This document shows, piece after piece, positions 49,904 through 58,281 of a stretch of DNA of 64,000 nt. The number at the start of each line of letters is the position of its first letter. The first letter of the stretch is position 1. Origin of the DNA: JAIBJN01 sp963842305. GTDB taxonomy: Bacteria; Actinomycetota; Thermoleophilia; Gaiellales; Gaiellaceae. Below the pieces are notes generated by a model. It saw only the letters and a list, made by a program, of their open reading frames with translations, was not told the origin of the DNA and made no database searches. Both the position numbers and the translations under genes were made by a program. The DNA is taken from the NCBI GenBank assembly GCA_963842305.1, contig CAWJFW010000007.1:147393-211392 (forward strand), in the 5' to 3' direction.

Positions 49904-51244
49904 GTGATCGACCGCTATTCCCGTCCGGCCATGAAGCACGTCTGGTCGGAGGAGAGCCGGCTTGCCCGCTGGCTCGAGGTCGAGCTGGCGGCACTCGACG
50001 CGTGGGCGGAGGTCGGCGCCGTGCCGACGGACGCTGCCGCCGAGGCGCGGCGGCTCGCGGTTCCCCCCACGCCCGACCGGGTCGCCGAGATCGAGGAGCG
50101 GACGCAGCACGATCTCGCCGCCTTCGTCGACGCCGTGGCCGAAGGACTGGGCGAGGCGGGTCGCTGGCTCCACTACGGACTGACGTCCTCGGACGTTCTC
50201 GACACGGCCACGGCGCTCCAGGTGCGGGAGGCCGGCGTCTTGATCCTCGAGGGCATCGACCGGGCACAGGCGGCGGTCATCCGCCTCGCCGAAAAGCACC
50301 GCGAAACCGTCATGGTCGGCCGCACGCACGGTGTCCACGCCGAGCCGATCACCTTCGGGGCCAAGCTCGCCGGGTGGGCGTTCGAGCTCGAGCGCGATCG
50401 CGCGCGCCTCGTGGACGCGCTCGAGGGAATGCGGGTCGGGAAGCTGGCCGGGGCTGTCGGCACGTACGGGGGCGGCGATCCGGAGGTCGAGCGGCTGGCC
50501 TGCGAGCGGCTCGACCTCGTGCCGGAGTCGGTGGCGACCCAGGTCGTCCCACGCGACCGCTATGCGGAGCTACTCTCCGCGCTCGCCCTGAGCGCGTCCT
50601 CGCTCGACCGCTTTGCGACCGAGATCCGCCATCTCGCGCGCACGGAGCTCCGGGAGGTCGAGGAGCCGTTTCGGAAGGGCCAGAAGGGCTCGTCCGCCAT
50701 GCCCCACAAGCGCAACCCGGTGGTTGCCGAGCGCATCTCCGGGCTTGCGCGCGTCGTACGCGCGGCCGCCGCGGTGGGGCTCGAGAACGTCGCTCTCTGG
50801 CACGAGCGCGACATCTCGCACTCGAGCGCGGAACGCATCGTCCTGCCCGACGCGTTCCTGGCCCTCGACTACATGCTCGACCGGACCGGGTGGCTGGTCG
50901 AAGGGCTCGTCGTCCACCCCGAACGCATGCGGAGAAACCTCGAGGCGTCCCACGGCCTCGTGTTCAGCCAGCGCGTCCTGCTGGCACTCGTCGCCGCCGG
51001 GCTGACGCGGGACGAGGCGTACCGACTCGTCCAGCGAAACGCCCTGACGGCCTGGGACGAGGAGCGCGGCTTCGCCGGGCTCCTGGCTGCCGACTCCGAG
51101 GTCACCGCACGACTCGATCCGGATGCACTCGCGCGCGCGTTCGATCTCGACGACGCGCTCCGCCATGTCGACGTCATCTTCGACCGTCTCGGCGGGCTCG
51201 CCGAGAAGGCTCGCGAGCGAAAGGAGGAAGCCGTCCATGTCTGA
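49904..51244 (+). CDS. purB: Adenylosuccinate lyase
   Basis: A 446-residue fumarase/aspartase-superfamily lyase. It starts IDRYSRPAMKHVWSEESRLARWLEVE, has 'HYGLTSSDVLDTATALQ' (base His region), 'MVGRTHGVHAEPITFGAKLAGW' and the signature flexible loop 'GSSAMPHKRNPV' (about 265). It splits SAICAR and adenylosuccinate. The GTG at 49904 is favoured by the 7-nt spacing to TAGACT. Overlaps purC by 8 nt. Confidence 0.95.
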   Translation: MIDRYSRPAMKHVWSEESRLARWLEVELAALDAWAEVGAVPTDAAAEARRLAVPPTPDRVAEIEERTQHDLAAFVDAVAEGLGEAGRWLHYGLTSSDVLDTATALQVREAGVLILEGIDRAQAAVIRLAEKHRETVMVGRTHGVHAEPITFGAKLAGWAFELERDRARLVDALEGMRVGKLAGAVGTYGGGDPEVERLACERLDLVPESVATQVVPRDRYAELLSALALSASSLDRFATEIRHLARTELREVEEPFRKGQKGSSAMPHKRNPVVAERISGLARVVRAAAAVGLENVALWHERDISHSSAERIVLPDAFLALDYMLDRTGWLVEGLVVHPERMRRNLEASHGLVFSQRVLLALVAAGLTRDEAYRLVQRNALTAWDEERGFAGLLAADSEVTARLDPDALARAFDLDDALRHVDVIFDRLGGLAEKARERKEEAVHV

Positions 51245-52097
51245 GGCGGTTCATGTCGCCAGCGGCAAAGTCCGCGAGATCTACGAGGTCGACGACGAGA
51301 CCCTGCTGCTCGTCGCCAGCGACCGAATTTCGACCTTCGATGTCGTACTCCCGACCGAGATCCCCGACAAGGGGCGGGTCCTCACCGGGCTCTCGGGCTT
51401 CTGGTTCGCGCGCACGCGTGAGATCGTGCCCAACCACCTCCTCGCCCTTCGACCCGACGGCCGCTCGACGGAGGCACGGCGGCTCGACATGCTGCCGATC
51501 GAGTGTGTCGTGCGTGGCTACCTTGCCGGATCGGGCTGGAAGGACTACCTGGGAAGCGGCGAGGTGTGCGGCCACCGACTGCCTGCCGGGCTCCAGGAAT
51601 CGGAGCGTCTTCCTACTCCTATCTTCACGCCGGCGACGAAGGCCCAGGAAGGACACGACGAGAACATCGACCGGGATCGCGCTGCCGAGCTCGTCGGCGA
51701 GGCACTTTTCGCCGAGGTCGAGCGCGTCTCCCTGGATCTCTACGCTTACGCGGCCGCATACGCCCTCGAGCGAGGCATCATCATCGCCGACACGAAGTTC
51801 GAGCTCGGGCTCGACGCAGACGGCGTCCTGACGCTCGGAGACGAGGCTCTCACGCCGGACTCGTCCCGGTTCTGGCCGGTAGACGAGTACGAGGCGGGGC
51901 GCGGCCAGCCGTCCTTCGACAAGCAGTACGTTCGCGACTACTGCGAATCCCTGGGCTGGGACAAGACCGCCCCGGGGCCCGAGCTTCCCGCCCGAGTCGT
52001 CGACGGGACGCGAGCACGCTACGTGGAGGCCTTCGAGCACCTCACCGGTATCGGGTTCGAGGACTATCTCGAGGACCCAAGCGTGGTGATCCGGTGA
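51237..52097 (+). CDS. purC: Phosphoribosylaminoimidazole-succinocarboxamide synthase
   Basis: A 286-residue SAICAR synthetase: 'ASGKVREIYEVDDETLLLVASDRISTFDVVLPTEIPDKGRVL' (ATP site), 'VECVVRGYLAGSGWKDY'-type segment, 'ATKAQEGHDENI' and 'IIADTKFELGLDADGVLTLGDEALTPDSSRFW' are all conserved. It uses the closed, longer C-terminus typical of actinobacteria. ATG at 51237 has AAAGGAGG before it. Confidence 0.95.
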   Translation: MSEAVHVASGKVREIYEVDDETLLLVASDRISTFDVVLPTEIPDKGRVLTGLSGFWFARTREIVPNHLLALRPDGRSTEARRLDMLPIECVVRGYLAGSGWKDYLGSGEVCGHRLPAGLQESERLPTPIFTPATKAQEGHDENIDRDRAAELVGEALFAEVERVSLDLYAYAAAYALERGIIIADTKFELGLDADGVLTLGDEALTPDSSRFWPVDEYEAGRGQPSFDKQYVRDYCESLGWDKTAPGPELPARVVDGTRARYVEAFEHLTGIGFEDYLEDPSVVIR

Positions 52098-52342
52098 GGG
52101 CAACCGTCCTCGTTCGACCGAAGGGCGGCATCCTCGACCCGCAGGGCGAGGCCGTCGAGCAGTCGCTTCGGCAGCTCGGCTTCCCGGTCGAGGACGCGCG
52201 AATCGGCCGCGTGATCGACCTGGAGATCGACGTAGCGACTGTCGAGGAGGCGCGTGACCAGGTCGAAAAGATGTGCGATCGCCTGCTCACGAACCCGCTC
52301 ATCGAGAGCTACGAGATCGAGCTCGAGGATCGCCAGACATGA
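52094..52342 (+). CDS. purS: Phosphoribosylformylglycinamidine synthase subunit PurS
   Basis: An 82-residue PurS: 'ATVLVRPKGGILDPQGEAVEQSLRQLGF' and 'RIGRVIDLEIDV' match the family, which forms a dimer bridging PurL and PurQ. It starts at a GTG overlapping the purC stop by 4 nt and overlaps purQ by 4 nt (ATGA). Confidence 0.93.
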   Translation: MRATVLVRPKGGILDPQGEAVEQSLRQLGFPVEDARIGRVIDLEIDVATVEEARDQVEKMCDRLLTNPLIESYEIELEDRQT

Positions 52343-53025
52343 GCGAGCCGCGTCCACGCATCGGCATCCTCGTCTTCCCGGGCTCGAACGACGACCGGGA
52401 CGCGGCCTGGGCCCTCAGCGCGCTCGGCGCCCAGCCGCAGCTCGTCTGGCACGCCGAGCCAGAGCTCCCACCCGTCGAGGCCGTCGTGCTTCCGGGAGGC
52501 TTCTCGTACGGGGACTACCTCCGTGCCGGCGCGATCGCCCGCTTCGCACCGGCAATGGCGGCGGTCCAGGCGTTCGCCCGCGACGGCGGCCTCGTGCTCG
52601 GGATCTGCAACGGATTCCAGATCCTCTGCGAGGCGGGGCTGCTTCCGGGCGTCCTGCGGCCGAACACTTCGCTCTCGTTCGTCTGCCGTGACGTGCCCGT
52701 CGTCGTCGAGCGGAGCGACACGCCATTCACGGCCCGCTGCAAAGTAGGTCAGACGCTGGTGATTCCCGTCAAGCACGGCGACGGCTGCTACCACGCGCCT
52801 CCAGACCTTGCGACCGACCAGGTCGTGCTCCGATACGCGCCCGCCGCGAATCCGAACGGGTCGGACGCCGACATTGCGAGTATGACGAACGCGGACGGAA
52901 ACGTCCTCGGTCTCATGCCCCACCCCGAGCATGCCGTGGACACGCTGCTGGGCTCGGCCGACGGCGGGCTCATCCTCTCCTCGCTCGTGGACGCAGCCCG
53001 CGAGCGCTCTTACGCGCGCGTCTGA
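52339..53025 (+). CDS. purQ: Phosphoribosylformylglycinamidine synthase subunit PurQ (glutaminase)
   Basis: A 228-residue class-I amidotransferase: 'IGILVFPGSNDDRDAAWAL', 'LPGGFSYGDYLRAGAIARFAPAM', the nucleophile Cys in 'LVLGICNGFQIL' (about 86) and the catalytic HPE in 'GLMPHPEHAVD' (about 195) are intact. It feeds ammonia to PurL, which must be encoded elsewhere. Last gene of the cluster; a convergent small gene ends 13 nt downstream. Confidence 0.95.
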   Translation: MSEPRPRIGILVFPGSNDDRDAAWALSALGAQPQLVWHAEPELPPVEAVVLPGGFSYGDYLRAGAIARFAPAMAAVQAFARDGGLVLGICNGFQILCEAGLLPGVLRPNTSLSFVCRDVPVVVERSDTPFTARCKVGQTLVIPVKHGDGCYHAPPDLATDQVVLRYAPAANPNGSDADIASMTNADGNVLGLMPHPEHAVDTLLGSADGGLILSSLVDAARERSYARV

Positions 53026-53038
53026 CGGCCTTCGGCGT

Positions 53039-53353
53039 CTATTCGGTTGTACTGGACGGCTGCCGCGGTATCAGACCGAGAGCCTCGGCCAAGCGAGGAC
53101 GCGATCCGAGCTCCTCGCGGAGGCGCTCGAGATCCCGTCCGCGCAGGGTGACCGGCCCTCGCCGCGCTGTGCCGCCGGTGGAGTAGGCAAACCGGATCAG
53201 ATCACCCCCTTTCGCGTCCTCGAGCAGCTGGACGATGGTCTCGAACCGGCGGTCGCCGGCACGCTGCGCGACCCGGACCTCCTCGAGCACGGTGGCCTGC
53301 CCCCAGGGCGTCGCGGCCTTCGCCGCCGGGCGTGTCGTGACCGCTTTGCTCAT
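53039..53353 (-). CDS. Conserved-looking small basic protein of unknown function
   Basis: A 104-residue protein (MSKAVTTRPAAKAATPWGQATVLEEVRVAQRAGDRRFETIVQLLEDA start). It is rich in Arg and Glu, with 'GGDLIRFAYSTGGTARRGPVTLRGRDLERLREELG' towards the end. I do not recognise a family. The start at 53353 is favoured because TACGGT lies exactly 7 nt upstream, as at other leaderless genes here. No membrane segments. Codon use resembles the neighbours. Confidence 0.65.
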   Translation of the reverse strand: MSKAVTTRPAAKAATPWGQATVLEEVRVAQRAGDRRFETIVQLLEDAKGGDLIRFAYSTGGTARRGPVTLRGRDLERLREELGSRPRLAEALGLIPRQPSSTTE

Positions 53354-53360
53354 CGCACCG

Positions 53361-53366
53361 ACCGTA
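53361..53366 (-). promoter_or_regulatory. -10 element TACGGT for a leaderless small gene
   Basis: TACGGT on the minus strand ends 7 nt before the ATG at 53353, with no ribosome-binding site. Confidence 0.45.
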
Positions 53367-53483
53367 GCCCGCAAAGACGCGTGCGTGTGTGCCCGATTCG
53401 TGACGGAATCGCCAAGAGTCCGGGACGCCCGCCAAGCGTCGCTAACGTAAACGTGGTCTGCGCGTCATTAGTCGAGGGCTAAC

Positions 53484-54197
53484 ATGCGGATCGTCCGCGC
53501 CTTCACGGTGGGGTTGCTCGTCGCAGCCGTCGGCTGCGGCGGAAATGGCAGCGACGAGGCGGGGCCGACGACCTCGACATCGGGAACGACCTCGACGACG
53601 ACAGCGGCGCCGTGCGGCGCCGAGGGCGTGCAAGCCGTCACGCTCACAACGCCGGACGGGGCGGAACTCAACGCCGCGCTCGTCGGCAAGGGAGAACTCG
53701 GCGTCGTTCTCGGCCACCAGTTCGGGAGCGACTTCTGTTCCTGGGTTCCCTTCGCTCAGCAGCTCGCTCAGCGCCACATGCGCGCACTGGCAGTCAACTT
53801 CGTCAGCACTTCTCTCGACGCCGACATGGTGGCCGGGGCGCGCGAGCTGCTCCGCCGCGGGGCGAAGCGGATCATCCTGGTGGGTGCCTCGATGGGCGGG
53901 ACCGCTGCGCTCGTCGCCGCGACGAACATCGACTTGGCAGGTGTCGCCGCGGTGTCCGCACCCAGGGAGTTCAGTGGCCTCGATGCTCTCCGCGCCGTCC
54001 GCCGACTCGAGATTCCGGCGCTCTTTGTCGCCGGCCGCCGAGACGGCGAATTCGCCCGCGACGCCCGTCGGCTCTACCAGGCGACGAATTCTCGCGCCAA
54101 GGCTCTTGTCATGACGGCCGGCGCCGAGCATGGGACCGATCTCCTTCAGGATTCCGAAGCCAGGCGCGCTCTCTTCGCTTTTCTTGCCAGAGGGTGA
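53484..54197 (+). CDS. Secreted alpha/beta hydrolase lipoprotein
   Basis: A 237-residue protein. The N-terminal signal ends with a lipobox (VAAVGC) followed by a Thr/Ser-rich linker, so it is probably anchored outside the membrane. The hydrolase core has the elbow 'ILVGASMGGTAAL' (about 135), a possible acid in 'VAGRRDGEFA' and a His in 'AGAEHGTDLL' near the C-terminus. This resembles dienelactone-hydrolase-type lipoproteins. Substrate unknown. The stretch 54198-54470 after it holds no gene I can support. Confidence 0.8.
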   Translation: MRIVRAFTVGLLVAAVGCGGNGSDEAGPTTSTSGTTSTTTAAPCGAEGVQAVTLTTPDGAELNAALVGKGELGVVLGHQFGSDFCSWVPFAQQLAQRHMRALAVNFVSTSLDADMVAGARELLRRGAKRIILVGASMGGTAALVAATNIDLAGVAAVSAPREFSGLDALRAVRRLEIPALFVAGRRDGEFARDARRLYQATNSRAKALVMTAGAEHGTDLLQDSEARRALFAFLARG

Positions 54198-54470
54198 CCG
54201 CTTGGTCCAGTCAACGCCTGACGCTCTGTTCCGGACGGCTATTCGTACTTCCCCGCCCGCGGCAGGTCATCGGTGATCTCGCACCAGGGTGCCTTGGAGC
54301 CAGCGACGATATGTTCGACCCGTTTGGCCGTTCGGGTACCGGAGATGGTCGAGTTGCTCTGGCGTCGGAGGACGAGGTCGGCCGCGGGGATCTCGACATC
54401 GTCAGCGGGCGACGCGACGGCTTCGGTTCCGTTGCTCGCGTGCAAATCGTGGCCGGGCAACAATGCACGT

Positions 54471-55814
54471 GTGGAGCTGCCGGAAACGCGTTATGCGAGA
54501 AGCGGAGACGTCTGGATTGCGTATCAGGTCTTCGGCGAAGGGCCGGTGGATCTCGTGTTCGCCCCCGGCTTCGTCTCGAACATCGAGGTCGGCTGGTTGC
54601 TCACTGGCCGCGCCCAGTTCCTCGAAGCGGCGGCGTCCTTTGCTCGGGTGATCCAGTTCGACAAGCGCGGGACGGGGATGTCCGATCCCATTCGGGGATA
54701 CGCGCCTCTCGAGACGCAGATGGAGGACGTCCGGGCAGTCATGGATGCCGCGCGATCGGAGCGGGCCGCTCTGTTCGGTGTCGATACCGGAGGGATGATG
54801 AGCATCGTCTTTGCCGCCACCTACCCGGAGCGCACCGCTGCGCTCCTCCTCACCGGCACCGCCGCGCGAACACTGTGGGCCCCGGACCATCCGTGGGGCC
54901 CGACGGAGGCGGAATACCTCCGTGTCGTCGAGGAGGAGGAACATCGCTGGGGAAGCGAGGGGCACGGGCTCGACATGTTGCGGCGGTACTCACCCAGCCT
55001 CCCTAACTCGAGCGCGCCGCAATGGAGCGCCTACCTCCGCCAAAGCGCGAGCCCCGGCGCCTACGCGGCGTTTCGAAGGATGAACATGGAGAACGACGTG
55101 CGGGACGTGTTGTCGGCAATCCACGTCCCTACCCTCGTGGCGCACAGGTTCGGGGATCAGGTCGTGGACGTGGCCGCGGGTCGGTATCTCGCAGACCGCA
55201 TTGTCGGGGCGAGATTTGTCGAGCTACCGGGGGCCGATCACTCGCCGTTCACCGGCAGCTCGGTGGAGCTCATCGCCGTGACGCGCGAATTCATCGACGA
55301 GGTATCGAGGGAGCCCACGTGGCACGAGCCCAACCGCGTTCTCGCGACCGTCGTCTTCACCGACATCGTCGGCTCGACGGGCAAGGCGGCTGAACTCGGC
55401 GACGCACGGTGGAGGGAAGTGCTTCAACAGCACCACTCGGCGATCCGGCGGCAGCTGTCGCGCTATGGGGGCAAGGAGGTGGATACGAGCGGAGACGGCT
55501 TCTTTGCGACGTTCGAGGGCCCAGCCCGAGCCATCCGGTGCGCCCAGACGATCAGGGAGGTTGTCGGGGACCTCGGCCTATCGTTGAGAATCGGCCTTCA
55601 CACCGGCGAGTGCGAGATCGTGGACGGGAAGGTGACCGGGATAGCGGTACATATTGGTGCTCGCATCGCCGAGGCGGCTGAGCCGGACGAGGTTTTGGTC
55701 TCCAGCACCGTCAAGGACCTCGTCGCCGGCTCCGGTCTTCAGTTCGAGGCGCGTGGAGCCGCCGCGATGAAGGGGGTCCCCGGAGATTGGCAGCTCTATG
55801 CGGTCAAAGACTGA
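54471..55814 (+). CDS. Alpha/beta hydrolase fused to class-III adenylate/guanylate cyclase
   Basis: A 447-residue fusion. Residues 1-270 are a hydrolase-fold domain: 'DLVFAPGFVSNIEVGWLL', the elbow reads LFGVDTGGMMSIVFA (Asp where Ser is usual), and the His is in 'LPGADHSPFTG'. Residues 285-447 are a class-III cyclase: 'LATVVFTDIVGST' and 'EVDTSGDGFFATF' give the two metal-binding Asp, followed by 'IGLHTGECEIVDGKVTGIAVHIGARI'. It would make cAMP, perhaps under control of a ligand bound by the hydrolase-like part. Start GTG at 54471 is the first in a region matching the family; an upstream frame extension looks non-coding. Confidence 0.8.
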   Translation: MELPETRYARSGDVWIAYQVFGEGPVDLVFAPGFVSNIEVGWLLTGRAQFLEAAASFARVIQFDKRGTGMSDPIRGYAPLETQMEDVRAVMDAARSERAALFGVDTGGMMSIVFAATYPERTAALLLTGTAARTLWAPDHPWGPTEAEYLRVVEEEEHRWGSEGHGLDMLRRYSPSLPNSSAPQWSAYLRQSASPGAYAAFRRMNMENDVRDVLSAIHVPTLVAHRFGDQVVDVAAGRYLADRIVGARFVELPGADHSPFTGSSVELIAVTREFIDEVSREPTWHEPNRVLATVVFTDIVGSTGKAAELGDARWREVLQQHHSAIRRQLSRYGGKEVDTSGDGFFATFEGPARAIRCAQTIREVVGDLGLSLRIGLHTGECEIVDGKVTGIAVHIGARIAEAAEPDEVLVSSTVKDLVAGSGLQFEARGAAAMKGVPGDWQLYAVKD

Positions 55815-55929
55815 TCGGTTCGGAGGTCGAAGACGGCGATCCGTGGTCGTTCCTGCCGACGACGGCCTAACCTCATCGGAGGACGCTCGGCCCATCCGCG
55901 ACTACGCGTGGGCAATGTCATCGCTGCTC

Positions 55930-56008
55930 GACTAGCTCCACCCTGTAGTCGTCCAGGAAGCGCCTGGGCGCAAATTCATCCTTCGCTCGATGAGCTCGAC
56001 CCGGTACC
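55930..56008 (-). pseudogene. Remnants of the 3' end of a VOC-family gene (two tail fragments)
   Basis: On the minus strand the sequence reads YRVELIE, the same ending as the intact VOC gene at 57812, and a second, shorter copy of that tail lies just left of it at 55930-55955. No upstream VOC domain remains. The gap 55815-56100 otherwise holds nothing I can support. Confidence 0.5.
55956..56006 (+). repeat. Direct repeat, left copy
   Basis: It begins GGAAGCGCCTGGGCGCAA (18 nt identical to 57793-57810) and continues with a diverged ATTCATCC...GATGAGCTCGACCC segment. Same orientation as the right copy. The two bracket the glycosyltransferase gene. Confidence 0.65.
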
Positions 56009-56100
56009 AACACGCTGCATGCTGCGCCGGCGATCTGGGTGGCGACGACAGCGGTGGCCGGTCGAGTGTTGCACTACGTCCAGGAGGCTTGCGACGCGCC

Positions 56101-57618
56101 CTATGTGGCGACCATGCCTTCGTACAACGAGACGACGCGGGTCGCGGCCGCGTCCCAGGTGTAGGCACTACGGATCTGCTCGTAGGCCGCCTCGCCCCGG
56201 GCGCGGCGCTCCTGTGCATCATTGACCACCTCGATGAGAATGGCCGCGAGCGCGGCCTCGTCGTCGGGATTGACGAGCCAGCCGTTCGGACGTCCGGAGA
56301 CGCTGTTCACGAAGGAGAGCGGGCCGCCCGTGGGCGTCGCGATCACCGGCAGCCCGCAGGCCATCGCTTCGAGATAGACCTGGCCGAAGGGCTCATCGAC
56401 CGACGGTGCCACGAGCACATCGGCCGCGTTTAGCCCCTCAGGCAGGTCATCGTGTCCCCGCCAGCCGACGAAAAAGATCCCCTCGCTTCCGCCGGAGCGC
56501 GCCACCTCGACCGGGTGCTCTCCCTCCCACTCGCCCGGGTACCCACCCCAGATGACGAGCGGCGCTGGGCGCTCGAAGCTCGAGCGTGCTTGCTGATAGG
56601 CGCGCACAAGCAGCGGCACGCGCTTGAATGCGAGGAAGCGCCCGACGTACAGCAATACCGGGTTGGCCTCACCCAGCGTCGGATCGGCGAATACGGTCAG
56701 GTCGTCTGCTCCGTAGCGAACCGAGCCGGCCACACCCGAGGCGTCCCATCCGCGGGGATCGTCGACGAGCCACGCAGACCATCGCGCCAGTCGCGCGTCT
56801 GGGCTGGGGCCATTTCGGTCAAAGCGCTCGACGTCGACGCCGTTCGAGATGACCTCGACTCGTGATGCGTTGACACCGAGCAGACGGACGGCCTCATCGC
56901 GATCGTGAGGCGATATCGCGACGAGTTGATTAGCGCGCCGCGCATTGGCTCGCAGGCGAGCCTCCCAGGCGTCGCCGTGTCGCCATGCCTCCCAGCGCGT
57001 GCTCTGAAAGAGTTCATGCTCGGCATCGGTGAGCGAGGCGTCGGCCCGCTCACCCGCAGCGGCCGCAACCATCCCGGTGAGATCGGTGCCGAGACGAGCC
57101 GCCAACTCGCGGCGGCGGCGAATCCCATCGAGCATCTTCAGCTCGGTGCCGTGCAGATGCGCGACGACGGCCAAGTTGGGTGCGACCCGAGCAAGCGCGT
57201 CATGCTGCGGCGTGAGGTGATGAAGGTGCGCGATCGCCGCCTCCGCGGCCCCGCCCTCGGCAAAGAGCCGTTGCCAGGCGGCGACCTGTCGCTCGGCCTC
57301 TCGATCGTCGAGCGATGCGAAGAGTCGGTCAGGCGCTCCCACACGATCCTCGAACGACGGATGCAGCGGGATCTCAGCGGCCATCGGGTCCTCGCCCCGA
57401 TCGAACGCCTCTAGCGCCGGCGTGAATTCGGCTGAGGCAACGGCGAGCCCGGCGAAGAACGTGGCCGCGTTTGTCGCTGCGCCCGGCTCGCCGAATGACC
57501 CTGTGAAGAGCCGAACTGGCCAGCCCTTGCGATCGAGGACTGCAGCGAGATAGCGGGCGACCTGCGCCGATCCGCCGCGCGGATAGAAGAGCAGCCCCAT
57601 CGTCACCGGCTTTCCCAC
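56101..57618 (-). CDS. Glycosyltransferase, GT4-like GT-B fold
   Basis: A 505-residue GT-B enzyme. 'MGLLFYPRGGSAQVARYLAAVLDRKGW' is the N-terminal acceptor-side glycine loop; 'PVLLYVGRFLAFKRVPLLVRAYQQA' and 'DVLVAPSVDEPFGQVYLEAMACGLPVIATPTGG' (E-x7-E donor motif, about 410) are the C-terminal donor side. It transfers a sugar from a nucleotide donor, probably in surface polysaccharide or small-molecule glycosylation. TAGATC lies 6 nt before the GTG at 57618, supporting that start; ATG at 57600 is an alternative. The gene is bracketed by direct repeats, which suggests insertion. The 57619-57811 gap holds no gene I can support. Confidence 0.82.
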   Translation of the reverse strand: MGKPVTMGLLFYPRGGSAQVARYLAAVLDRKGWPVRLFTGSFGEPGAATNAATFFAGLAVASAEFTPALEAFDRGEDPMAAEIPLHPSFEDRVGAPDRLFASLDDREAERQVAAWQRLFAEGGAAEAAIAHLHHLTPQHDALARVAPNLAVVAHLHGTELKMLDGIRRRRELAARLGTDLTGMVAAAAGERADASLTDAEHELFQSTRWEAWRHGDAWEARLRANARRANQLVAISPHDRDEAVRLLGVNASRVEVISNGVDVERFDRNGPSPDARLARWSAWLVDDPRGWDASGVAGSVRYGADDLTVFADPTLGEANPVLLYVGRFLAFKRVPLLVRAYQQARSSFERPAPLVIWGGYPGEWEGEHPVEVARSGGSEGIFFVGWRGHDDLPEGLNAADVLVAPSVDEPFGQVYLEAMACGLPVIATPTGGPLSFVNSVSGRPNGWLVNPDDEAALAAILIEVVNDAQERRARGEAAYEQIRSAYTWDAAATRVVSLYEGMVAT

Positions 57619-57792
57619 GAAGGAGATCTAGGCTACGCCGACATCGCGGTACTCAAAGAAGAACTCTTGGACAGCGAGTGAGCAAAGACGTCGCCTTTCG
57701 AGGCGTACACCTCACGCGCAAGGCGGTTCACTTGGTGAAATTGGTCGTGGAGCATTTCTGAGTGACCTCGACTCCTTGACCTATCCATCCCG

Positions 57793-57838
57793 GGAAGCGC
57801 CTGGGCGCAATTCATCCCTCGATGAGCTCGACCCTGTA
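57793..57838 (+). repeat. Direct repeat, right copy
   Basis: It matches the left copy at 55956 and covers the last codons and stop of the VOC gene (minus strand). This copy is probably the original, since it belongs to an intact gene. Confidence 0.65.
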
Positions 57839-58189
57839 GCCGTCCGGGTCTCTTACGAAGCAGATCCGCGAGCCGCCCTCGCGAACGGTGTAGGGGGCGC
57901 GCTCCGGCTCGATGCCCTTCTCGGCGAGCGCCGCCAACGTCGCGTCCAATTCGTCCACGGTGAGGGCGACGTGCCCATACCCGGTGCCAAGCTCGTAGCC
58001 GCCTTCAGGGGTCTCGAAATTGTAGGTCAGCTCCAGCTCCGGCCCGTCCGTCCCGGGGATCCCGAGGAAGTAGTTGACGGCCTCCTCGCGAATTGGAAGC
58101 TCGCGCCGCTTCTCGAGCCCGAGCGCCTCGTAGAACTCGATCGACCGCTCGGGGTCTGTAATTCGGTAGCAGGTGTGAATGAGCTCCAC
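57812..58189 (-). CDS. VOC-family protein, lactoylglutathione-lyase-like
   Basis: A 125-residue glyoxalase-I-type protein with paired beta-alpha-beta units: 'HTCYRITDPERSIEFYEALGLEKRRE', 'PELELTYNFETPEGGYELGTGYGHVALTVDELDATL' and the closing 'GSRICFVRDPDGYRVELIE'. His and Glu residues at metal positions (H5, E-L-T, H73-type, E-L-I-E) are retained as in GloA. It would detoxify methylglyoxal-type adducts, though thiol use in actinobacteria is usually mycothiol. GTG start lies 6 nt after TACGCT (leaderless). Confidence 0.88.
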   Translation of the reverse strand: MELIHTCYRITDPERSIEFYEALGLEKRRELPIREEAVNYFLGIPGTDGPELELTYNFETPEGGYELGTGYGHVALTVDELDATLAALAEKGIEPERAPYTVREGGSRICFVRDPDGYRVELIEG

Positions 58190-58195
58190 GACGTG

Positions 58196-58201
58196 AGCGT
58201 A
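58196..58201 (-). promoter_or_regulatory. -10 element TACGCT for the leaderless VOC gene
   Basis: TACGCT on the minus strand ends 6 nt before the GTG at 58189; no ribosome-binding site is present. Confidence 0.5.
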
Positions 58202-58281
58202 CTATCGGGACTCGCAAGTTGACGGCGTGGCTGCTCACGTCGCATCGCCGCCACTCCTTCATCGCAACGCCCTCTAGTCAG

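Noticed and set aside
53039..53353. A toxin-antitoxin pair with the adjacent genes
   Set aside because: Only one small gene is present and its neighbours are purQ and a lipoprotein hydrolase; nothing suggests a toxin.
54198..54470. N-terminal extension of the cyclase fusion (frame open from 54273)
   Set aside because: The extension lacks any domain and its composition is unlike the family start, which fits the GTG at 54471.
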